Source: a virus. Taken from it: a stretch of DNA of 23,274 nucleotides. Position 1 is the stretch's first letter. Every line of letters starts with the position of its first letter. The notes beneath the pieces were generated by a model. The model was not told the DNA's origin, ran no database searches, and was given only the letters and a program-made list of their open reading frames with translations. The stretch lies in the IMG/VR virus record IMGVR_UViG_3300042731_005410, positions 1-23,274 of that record, one strand, 5' to 3'. The translations under genes were made by a program, and so were the position numbers. Of the stretch, positions 5,764 to 10,428 are shown in pieces.

Positions 5764-5791
5764 AGTTTTCTATTACTACGTTGTTAAAAGT

Positions 5792-5860
5792 CGTAAGTCT
5801 TTGGTATTCAAGGGCTTACGGCGCCCTGGGCGCTATAAACGCCTGATAATCAACGACTTA
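5792..5860 (+). repeat. 59-bp intergenic element, copy 4, between converging units
   Basis: The element proper is 5802-5860: TGGTATTCAAGGGCTTA, core CGGCGCCCTGGGCGCT, linker ATAAACGCC, TGATAATCAACGACTTA, period 42. The left half-site forms a 12-bp stem, CGTAAGTCTTTG (5792-5803) with CAAGGGCTTACG (5809-5820), using two G-T wobbles and a GTATT loop. It lies between a rightward and a leftward gene and could terminate transcription from both. Confidence 0.87.
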
Positions 5861-5862
5861 TG

Positions 5863-6072
5863 TTAAAAGTCGTATTGGTCGTGATAGCCGTAGTCGAAGT
5901 CTTCATAATGGTCTTGCCATACGGGCTCCTCCTCTGGCTGGTTGTAGTGGTTGGCGAGTTGTAAGTTATGTAGTTCCAACTCGGTCCTGCCCGCATTTGC
6001 TTCTGCGCTAAACTGGGCGGCGTGCATCACGGCTAATCCGTGCTTGTCTGTGAGTGCTTGTATTTTATGCAT
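5863..6072 (-). CDS. Small hypothetical protein, 69 aa
   Basis: A 69-residue protein starting MHKIQALTDKHGLAVMHAAQ. The middle is helical, and the C-terminus is acidic and aromatic (EDFDYGYHDQYDF) and probably disordered. The start is fixed by a sigma70-like promoter whose -10 box ends five bases before the ATG. It is the leftmost gene of the minus-strand block, and its stop lies two bases from repeat copy 4. No family recognised. Confidence 0.7.
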   Translation of the reverse strand: MHKIQALTDKHGLAVMHAAQFSAEANAGRTELELHNLQLANHYNQPEEEPVWQDHYEDFDYGYHDQYDF

Positions 6073-6107
6073 ACCCTAACCTACCCCAGGCAGGGGCTAA
6101 TGTCAAA
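6073..6107 (-). promoter_or_regulatory. Leaderless promoter with a CCCC/GGGG dyad
   Basis: Read on the minus strand: TTTGACA (complement of 6101-6107), a 17-base spacer, TAGGTT (complement of 6078-6083), then five bases to the ATG at 6072. The spacer holds an inverted repeat, CCCC at 6084-6087 and GGGG at 6093-6096, next to the -10 box, which could be an operator. It is the only member with 31 bases rather than 32 between TTG and ATG. Confidence 0.65.
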
Positions 6108-6130
6108 TTTTTTTTATTTTTTTATCTGAT

Positions 6131-6189
6131 TGATGATCAACGACTTACGAAACCCGGGGCGCCATAAGCGCCTGATATTCAACGACTTA
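6131..6189 (+). repeat. 59-bp intergenic element, copy 5
   Basis: TGATGATCAACGACTTA, core CGAAACCCGGGGCGCC, linker ATAAGCGCC, TGATATTCAACGACTTA, with a period of 42. Its last three bases are the complement of the stop codon of the minus-strand gene 6187-6387, so element and gene overlap. It lies upstream of the promoter for the gene ending at 5863. It reads on the same strand as copies 1-4 although the flanking genes are on the other strand. Confidence 0.9.
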
Positions 6190-6387
6190 CATATCTTCGG
6201 CTAGCAAGAACAAACGACCTTCGGGGTTAGCCCCTGTGTGGGATAGGTCAACAAAATTACCGCTTTCTGTATTGACTTTTAAGCAAGCCTCACTTATATA
6301 GCGCTCGCCCTTGCGTTCATCTGCCAATTCAGCACTTTCTACTATGGCGACCTTGCCTTGCCCTATGGTAGTTAAAACGAGCTTCAT
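6187..6387 (-). CDS. Small hypothetical protein, 66 aa
   Basis: A 66-residue protein, probably beta-rich (MKLVLTTIGQGKVAIVESAE ... ACLKVNTESGNFVDLS). Its ATG overlaps the TGA of the upstream minus-strand gene (ATGA), so the two are co-translated. Its TAA stop is the terminal TTA of repeat copy 5 read in reverse, which suggests the repeat arrived at or was trimmed to the gene's end. No family recognised. Confidence 0.72.
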   Translation of the reverse strand: MKLVLTTIGQGKVAIVESAELADERKGERYISEACLKVNTESGNFVDLSHTGANPEGRLFLLAEDM

Positions 6388-6557
6388 ATTTTGATAGCTT
6401 TCCCTTCGACATTAACATGAGTTTCTTTTGCTTTGATGGCTATATTTTTCGCATATGCTACCGCCTTACCCTTTGACAAAAACTCATCTACCATTTTGCC
6501 AAACGAGTATACTTGAAACCAATTATCGAAGTTAGTATGTTGTTTTATTGAGATCAT
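6384..6557 (-). CDS. Small basic protein, 57 aa, DUF2188-like pattern
   Basis: A 57-residue protein starting MISIKQHTNFDNWFQVYSFG, followed by LSKGKAVAYAKNIAIKAKE and a final strand (HVNVEGKAIKI). The order strand, lysine-rich helix with KA--YAK--A, strand ending in VEGK recalls the small DUF2188-type fold; this is a weak match by eye. It has its own leaderless promoter on the minus strand. Its stop overlaps the next ATG as ATGA. Confidence 0.65.
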   Translation of the reverse strand: MISIKQHTNFDNWFQVYSFGKMVDEFLSKGKAVAYAKNIAIKAKETHVNVEGKAIKI

Positions 6558-6592
6558 GTTTTTAATCTAGTATAGTTGTTGTATAATTGCAA
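6558..6592 (-). promoter_or_regulatory. Leaderless promoter for the gene starting at 6557
   Basis: Read on the minus strand: TTGCAA (complement of 6587-6592), a 17-base spacer, TAGATT (complement of 6564-6569), then six bases to the ATG at 6557. No Shine-Dalgarno is present. Confidence 0.65.
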
Positions 6593-6593
6593 G

Positions 6594-6887
6594 TTAAATC
6601 GTTGCACATTCTAAGAAAAAGTTATCGTTTACAAGGATAGACTCAAGGCGGGATTTTAACTCTTCCCAATTATCAAGTGCTACTGCATTGTCGTTTGCAT
6701 CCCATGCACCATACAGAACGGGGTTGGTAATGGTGTTGTCAAGGCTATTCCAATCTATATCAACAACAGCACAGCCCTCAAAGTGTGGCTTACCTGTGTC
6801 CTGCATGAGGGTTACTCGGACTTTATCGTTGTCCAAGTTAAGGATTTCTACATCGTGGATTTCTATATTATCAATTATCAATTTCAT
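6594..6887 (-). CDS. Small acidic protein, 97 aa, paralogue of the 7670-7993 gene
   Basis: A 97-residue protein starting MKLIIDNIEIHDVEILNLDN. The shared features with the protein at 7670-7993 are the opening M-(K/N)-L-x-I-D-N, then DTGK--(H/Y)(F/Y)EG at about residues 31-38, an acidic beta-rich middle, and a C-terminal LE(S/N)-x-I-E-S-(I/L)-L helix (here LKSRLESIL). The two are probably diverged duplicates. Each has its own leaderless promoter. No known family or catalytic motif is recognised. It is separated from the upstream gene by repeat copy 6. Confidence 0.75.
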   Translation of the reverse strand: MKLIIDNIEIHDVEILNLDNDKVRVTLMQDTGKPHFEGCAVVDIDWNSLDNTITNPVLYGAWDANDNAVALDNWEELKSRLESILVNDNFFLECATI

Positions 6888-6922
6888 ATAAACAACCTAA
6901 CCCATAAAACAACTTAAAGCAA
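6888..6922 (-). promoter_or_regulatory. Leaderless promoter for the gene starting at 6887
   Basis: Read on the minus strand: TTGCTT (complement of 6917-6922), a 17-base spacer, TAGGTT (complement of 6894-6899), then six bases to the ATG. It is preceded by TTCACTTTTTTC, matching the plus-strand promoters at 3669 and 4742. Repeat copy 6 lies just upstream. Confidence 0.7.
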
Positions 6923-6957
6923 GAAAAAAGTGAATTATTTTTAATTTTTTAAATCGT

Positions 6958-7016
6958 TGACATTCAACGACTTGCGGCGCCAGGGCCCGCCTAAGTACTT
7001 GGTACTCAAGCGGTTA
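6958..7016 (+). repeat. 59-bp intergenic element, copy 6
   Basis: TGACATTCAACGACTTG, core CGGCGCCAGGGCCCGC, linker CTAAGTACT, TGGTACTCAAGCGGTTA, with a period of 42. The left half-site extends to an 8-of-9-bp inverted repeat (AAATCGTTG at 6951-6959, CAACGACTT at 6965-6973). It lies between two minus-strand genes, upstream of the promoter at 6888-6922. Confidence 0.85.
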
Positions 7017-7022
7017 TGTAAA

Positions 7023-7250
7023 CTAGCAGTCCATTAGCCACTCGTCAAGAGCATAGGTGTCAAGCTCCGGGTCTGTGTAGCTTGCCCCGTCAGGGGTGGC
7101 GGTCGCACCGCAGTCCTCTAGCTCTTGGGCTAGGTCTTTGTAGTGAACGAACCGGCGGGCTATCTTATAAAGCCCAGGGTCATTACCTAGCCATAGTGCT
7201 ACATTCCAAGTTTCCCAATTCTTCCAACCGTTGTATGTTGTGTCTGTCAT
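7023..7250 (-). CDS. DUF7249-type phage protein, 75 aa
   Basis: A 75-residue protein beginning MTDTTYNGWKNWETWNVALW, then GNDPGLYKIAR and a C-terminal TPDGASYTDPELDTYALDEW. The opening NGW-N-ETWNVALW and the TPDG-S--DP-LD segment match a short protein family common in aquatic phages and some bacteria (DUF7249 type), function unknown. It is the third gene of a minus-strand operon starting at 7617. Its ATG overlaps the upstream stop (ATGA). It ends six bases from repeat copy 6. Confidence 0.8.
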   Translation of the reverse strand: MTDTTYNGWKNWETWNVALWLGNDPGLYKIARRFVHYKDLAQELEDCGATATPDGASYTDPELDTYALDEWLMDC

Positions 7251-7468
7251 GATTGTATTGTATGAATTTGTTTAAGTAAAGTCAAGACTTTTTCGTATTC
7301 TTTTTGTGCTTTTACAAGTGCGGTGTGTGCATCTTGTATGGCTTGCGCGGTGGTATGTGTTTCCTGCCATTCTTCCTTAATTCTATTTACAAGGAAATTG
7401 AGATTGCCGCGCGCCTTGCTCATTGCAAGGGCACAGTCAAGTTCTGGGTATGGTTCGTGCTCGTTCAT
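7247..7468 (-). CDS. Small coiled-coil protein, 73 aa
   Basis: A 73-residue, mostly helical protein (ALAMSKARGNLNFLVNRIKE ... DAHTALVKAQKEYEKVLTLL), probably a helical hairpin or coiled coil. ATGA overlaps exist at both ends, linking it to its neighbours in the minus-strand operon. No family recognised. Confidence 0.72.
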   Translation of the reverse strand: MNEHEPYPELDCALAMSKARGNLNFLVNRIKEEWQETHTTAQAIQDAHTALVKAQKEYEKVLTLLKQIHTIQS

Positions 7469-7617
7469 TGGTTATTAAATGCTTCGATGATTTGGTCGAG
7501 ATTCCAAACGTTGTTGCCAACGTCCAAGAATAATTCTTCGCCTTCGAGTGGTTCAAAGCCTAGGCGATCAATGATGCCTAGCTCTTCCGTCATAAATTGT
7601 TCTAGTTGTTCTGTCAT
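7465..7617 (-). CDS. Small acidic protein, 50 aa
   Basis: A 50-residue acidic protein (MTEQLEQFMTEELGIIDRLG, then GEELFLDVGNNVWNLDQIIE and AFNNQ). It is the first gene of the operon 7617-7023. The start has a TTG 32 bases upstream, as at the other leaderless genes, but the -10 box is poor. Its TGA overlaps the next ATG. Function unknown. Confidence 0.7.
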   Translation of the reverse strand: MTEQLEQFMTEELGIIDRLGFEPLEGEELFLDVGNNVWNLDQIIEAFNNQ

Positions 7618-7652
7618 ATTACTACTATCATCTATTTAATGATTAAAGTCAA
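7618..7652 (-). promoter_or_regulatory. Probable leaderless promoter for the gene starting at 7617
   Basis: Read on the minus strand, TTTGACT ends with its TTG exactly 32 bases before the ATG. The expected -10 position reads GATAGT, which deviates from the TAnnnT seen elsewhere, so this is a weaker member of the set. Confidence 0.45.
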
Positions 7653-7669
7653 ACTAATTGGCAATTATT

Positions 7670-7993
7670 TTAGCCAAGCGCTTCGACTAAGTTACGCTCG
7701 TTTTCGTTTACCATTTTGCTATGCAGTACATCATCAAGTAAACTTTCGATTTTATTCTCTAATGCTTTTGTATCGCAAGCAAAGTCAACCTCATTACCGC
7801 TGTCATCTTCGACGCAGTTAATTTTTACAGCATCAACAAGAACGTAACCCTCTTCTTGTCTAACCACTATATCGGCGTTAATTCCGCCTTCGTAGTAATT
7901 CTTGCCTGTGTCAAACAAGCAAAACACATTTACAACATTAGAGTCGATGTAATCGACTTGATCCATTTTTAAGTTATCTATTGTTAAGTTCAT
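7670..7993 (-). CDS. Small acidic protein, 107 aa, paralogue of the 6594-6887 gene
   Basis: A 107-residue protein beginning MNLTIDNLKMDQVDYIDSNV. It has FDTGKNYYEG at about residues 26-35, a beta-rich acidic middle (DIVVRQEEGYVLVDAVKINC) and a C-terminal LENKIESLLDD helix. It aligns by eye with the 6594-6887 product. The reading frame is open to 8023, but I start at 7993. A leaderless promoter places +1 at that ATG, and a longer start would put the promoter inside the gene. It is the rightmost gene of the minus-strand block. Confidence 0.78.
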   Translation of the reverse strand: MNLTIDNLKMDQVDYIDSNVVNVFCLFDTGKNYYEGGINADIVVRQEEGYVLVDAVKINCVEDDSGNEVDFACDTKALENKIESLLDDVLHSKMVNENERNLVEALG

Positions 7994-8028
7994 ATATACA
8001 AGGTAAGCCAAAAACCGCCCCACGTCAA
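7994..8028 (-). promoter_or_regulatory. Leaderless promoter for the gene starting at 7993
   Basis: Read on the minus strand: TTTGACG (its TTG complements 8026-8028), a 17-base spacer, TACCTT (complement of 8000-8005), then six bases to the ATG. Confidence 0.7.
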
Positions 8029-8396
8029 ACTTATTTGCAATTATTTTGAAGAAAATTAACCCTACCCCGGGGGTACTTTTTTGAATTTTTACAAAGGTAT
8101 AGCTTTCTGATTAGCGGGGGGGGTGGGTTTTCTCATTCTCAAAATTAAAAACACTAATTTTATATATTTGCTTGTTTAAAAAAAATCTGAAGGGGGGTAA
8201 AAAATAAAACAAAAAATTAAAAAATATAAATTTTATATAATTTTATTATAAATACTGATTAAGTGGAACAAAAAAAAATAAAAACTGGAACAATGCTTGG
8301 CATGAGTGAGAGAATGTGTTGTGGTGGGCGACAGATTATGCCGCCGAAAATCATTTTTATGTGTATATTATACATATCCAGTTTAATATAAAATAT
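8029..8396. other. Gene-free hinge between divergent blocks
   Basis: These 368 bases carry no convincing gene. They separate the leftward small-gene block from the rightward virion block. Visible structure includes the palindrome TACCCC-G-GGGGTA at 8064-8076, a run of eight G followed by TGGG near 8116-8127, AAGGGGGG near 8190, and A/T-only stretches around 8200-8260. Two copies of GGAACAA occur near 8264 and 8286. GTGTATATTATAC at 8361-8373 is a candidate late promoter for the 8397 gene. The mix could suit an origin or a recombination hinge, but no initiator gene or iteron series is seen. Confidence 0.5.
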
Positions 8397-9047
8397 ATGA
8401 AAGAATTAGATTTTAGTAAAGAAATTCGTGCTCAACTCGAAGCTGAAGAAGGTAATGTCGAAGCAGTCACTCAAGAATCTTGGGCAGCTGAAGAAAAAAA
8501 AGGCAAGAAATTAAACAAGCCATTCCGAACACCAGGTGGCCCCAAGAAATTTTCAGTATATGTAAAAAACGAAAAAGGTAATGTTGTTAAAGTTAATTTT
8601 GGCGACCCTAATATGTCAATTAAACGTGATGATCCTGGGCGCAGAAAAAACTTTCGTGCTCGCCATAATTGCGACAATCCGGGCCCAAAAACCAAAGCCC
8701 GTTATTGGAGCTGCAAAATGTGGAGTAAAAAAAGTGTTACTAAAATCACTAAAGGCGAACAAGACAGCGAAGAAGAATTATTAAACGAGCTTGATGAAAG
8801 TGACAGCAAGCAAGGACTTTGGGACAACATTCGTAAAAAGAAAAAACGCGAAGGCAAAAATTATAAACCTGCAAAACCTGGCGACAAAGACCGCCCTAGT
8901 AAAGAAGCCTGGAAAAAAGCTCAAGAAAAAAAATCTAAAGCTGATGAAAAAGCTGGATATCCCCCAAAATGCAAAGAAGGATATGTAGAAAAAGATGGTA
9001 AATGTGTGCCCGTCTCTGATAGCGGCTATAAAAAAAAGAAAAAATAA
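8397..9047 (+). CDS. Lysine-rich protein with a prohead-protease-associated type domain, 216 aa
   Basis: Residues 43-115 form a compact conserved-looking block: FRTPGGPKKFSVYVKN, VVKVNFGDPNMSIKRDDP, FRARHNCDNPGPKTKARYW and SCKMW. From memory this block occurs at the C-terminus of prohead proteases or as small proteins in T4-like marine phages. Its function is not established to me. The C-terminal 100 residues are extremely rich in lysine and probably disordered, ending with a small cysteine motif (PPKCKEGYVEKDGKCVP) and a lysine tail. The frame is open from 8316, but 8397 fits better: the earlier codons are low-complexity and carry the putative promoter. It is the first gene of the right-hand block. 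Confidence 0.75.
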   Translation: MKELDFSKEIRAQLEAEEGNVEAVTQESWAAEEKKGKKLNKPFRTPGGPKKFSVYVKNEKGNVVKVNFGDPNMSIKRDDPGRRKNFRARHNCDNPGPKTKARYWSCKMWSKKSVTKITKGEQDSEEELLNELDESDSKQGLWDNIRKKKKREGKNYKPAKPGDKDRPSKEAWKKAQEKKSKADEKAGYPPKCKEGYVEKDGKCVPVSDSGYKKKKK

Positions 9048-9050
9048 CAT

Positions 9051-9560
9051 ATGCCGACATTATTTGGGCAATCATACAGGAAAACTGGACCCGACTCTAA
9101 TCCGATTTATTTTCGGGACGATCAAACTTCAGGAACTTCATCTACTCTTTCATCTTCGGATGTATTTTTTGGTGAACTTGCTTGGCAGCCTGGAGACAGT
9201 GCGCCTACTGACGGAGTCACACGGTTAAATTTTACATTTACTCAAGACAACGTTAACGACATATTAAATGCATGGTCAGCTCAAATATATATCTGGAGCA
9301 CCCCAGTAATCATGAGCAAGCCTTATAATTCGAATACTATAACTATTCCTGGTGTGTTAAATTTCAATGCACTTGGTGTATCGCCAGTCACTAACATTTA
9401 TAGCAGAAAAATAGATGGTGGCACAACCTCATTTGTAGATCTCGAGGTTGATGCCAGTAATAAGCATGAATTAAAGCTAGAATTTATTGGTCGACCTGTG
9501 CGACAAGCTTTTTGGAAAAATCCCGTGAGCGTAGTCATTACGAGTTCATACAAAGGATAA
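9051..9560 (+). CDS. Probable virion-associated protein, 169 aa
   Basis: A 169-residue beta-rich protein. The N-terminus (MPTLFGQSYRKTGPDSNPIY) is rich in serine and threonine. Further on are FTQDNVNDILNAWSAQIYIW and a final FVDLEVDASNKHELKLEFIG. There is no signal peptide or membrane segment. The composition and its place between the lysine-rich protein and hsp20 suggest a structural protein, but no family is recognised. It starts three bases after the previous stop without a clear Shine-Dalgarno, so translation is probably coupled. Confidence 0.7.
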   Translation: MPTLFGQSYRKTGPDSNPIYFRDDQTSGTSSTLSSSDVFFGELAWQPGDSAPTDGVTRLNFTFTQDNVNDILNAWSAQIYIWSTPVIMSKPYNSNTITIPGVLNFNALGVSPVTNIYSRKIDGGTTSFVDLEVDASNKHELKLEFIGRPVRQAFWKNPVSVVITSSYKG

Positions 9561-9665
9561 ATCTTAAATTTGGCGTAGTCCTTGCAAAATATATATTGGA
9601 AGTGCTTAAAACGAGGCTTCTTGAGTGCCAGATGGACTCATAAACAATATAATCAAGGACAAAAT

Positions 9666-10133
9666 ATGACACAATTACTCAAATATGAAAAATCCCTACC
9701 TGCCAGCAGGAACGAATTCTTAACTCCATTTGATTCTTTATTTGATCAAATGATAGGAAAAGCATTTCCTTCATTAGAGCGCGAGCTTGGAGTTGAATTT
9801 TTTGGAAATAACAGTTATCCAAAAGTTGATGTACTCGATACTCCAGAAAGTATCGAATTTGAGGCTGAAATTCCCGGTCTCGAGAAAAATGAAGTTTCTG
9901 TAGAGGTTGATCAAGGCATATTATCAATTTCTGGCGAAAAGAGGTCCCAAGAAAAACGGGAAGATGCTACATATATTCGTAAAGAACTTAAAAAATCTAG
10001 TTTTCAACGATCTTTCAAGCTCTCTGACTCTTTCAACCATGATAAAATCAAAGCAAAATTTGAAAATGGTTTATTATTAATTTCAGTGCCCAAGAAAAAA
10101 CCTGAAAAAAGTAAAAAGGTTAAAATATTATAA
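9666..10133 (+). CDS. hsp20: Small heat-shock protein, Hsp20/alpha-crystallin family, 155 aa
   Basis: The alpha-crystallin domain spans about residues 54-145: YPKVDVLDTPESIEFEAEIP, then GLEKNEVSVEVDQGILSISG and a C-terminal FENGLLLISVPKK. The N-terminal LTPFDSLFDQM is typical of Hsp20. Hsp20 proteins are ATP-independent chaperones that hold unfolding proteins as oligomers. T4-like phages of aquatic hosts often carry one and may use it in virion assembly. I start at 9666, where AAGGA stands upstream, not at the in-frame ATG at 9582. It is followed by a strong terminator. Confidence 0.93.
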   Translation: MTQLLKYEKSLPASRNEFLTPFDSLFDQMIGKAFPSLERELGVEFFGNNSYPKVDVLDTPESIEFEAEIPGLEKNEVSVEVDQGILSISGEKRSQEKREDATYIRKELKKSSFQRSFKLSDSFNHDKIKAKFENGLLLISVPKKKPEKSKKVKIL

Positions 10134-10141
10134 CACCCTAT

Positions 10142-10164
10142 AGCCCTTGAAAAAGGGCTTTTTT
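10142..10164 (+). terminator. Intrinsic terminator after hsp20
   Basis: AGCCCTT (10142-10148) pairs perfectly with AAGGGCT (10153-10159) around GAAA, followed by a T run to 10164. The next promoter candidate, GTGTACAT, starts at 10165, immediately after the T run. Confidence 0.92.
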
Positions 10165-10181
10165 GTGTACATATATAGTAT
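10165..10181 (+). promoter_or_regulatory. Candidate late promoter GTGTACAT
   Basis: GTGTACATATATAG starts at 10165 and lies directly upstream of the ATG at 10182. The GTGTAYAW motif recurs ahead of several transcription units of the right-hand block. No clear -35 box and no Shine-Dalgarno are present. Confidence 0.35.
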
Positions 10182-10421
10182 ATGAAACGTAAGACAATTG
10201 AAGATTATAAGAAAGAAGCACCTGAAATTCCCACCAATACATGCCCTTATATAAATTTCGCCAAAGATATTATTGGAGAGATTAAAGATGAAACTAATAA
10301 TTATTTCGTAAATGAAAAGCTCTCGGTTATTGAGTGCCTATTAGAATATATAAGAGAAAGCAACGACAGTCTTAGGCAAAGTGGAGAATATTGGTACAGA
10401 AGCTTTTTGAATAAAAAGTAG
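10182..10421 (+). CDS. Small helical protein, 79 aa
   Basis: A 79-residue protein: a basic N-terminus (MKRKTIEDYKKEAPEIPTNT), then CPYINFAKDIIGEIKDE and a C-terminal helix with LLEYIRESNDSLRQSGEYWY. It is probably all helical and soluble. The pattern CPY-DF and E-IR--N-SLR---YWY seems recurrent among short phage proteins, but no function is known to me. It is the only gene between the hsp20 terminator and the convergent tail-fibre cassette. Confidence 0.7.
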   Translation: MKRKTIEDYKKEAPEIPTNTCPYINFAKDIIGEIKDETNNYFVNEKLSVIECLLEYIRESNDSLRQSGEYWYRSFLNKK

Positions 10422-10428
10422 CGGGCAA

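Noticed and set aside
2125-7016. CRISPR array, integron attC sites or insertion-sequence ends as explanation of the six repeats
   Set aside because: Copies are 500-1500 bases apart with genes between them and have no spacers of constant size, no integrase-type core pair, no transposase and no target-site duplications that I can see.
7304-7639. Plus-strand open frame of 111 codons
   Set aside because: It lies antisense to three ATGA-linked minus-strand genes and its translation is compositionally odd, so it is a shadow.
7994-8023. Longer start of the minus-strand gene at 8023
   Set aside because: It would place the well-formed promoter TTTGACG/TACCTT inside the gene. The 7993 ATG has the standard 32-base spacing.
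8316-8396. N-terminal extension of the 8397 gene to an ATG at 8316
   Set aside because: The extra 27 codons are low-complexity, contain the candidate promoter, and precede a natural start at MKELDFSKEI.
9582-9665. N-terminal extension of hsp20 to 9582
   Set aside because: The start at 9666 has an AAGGA ribosome binding site and gives a normal Hsp20 length. The extension is basic and unlike the family.
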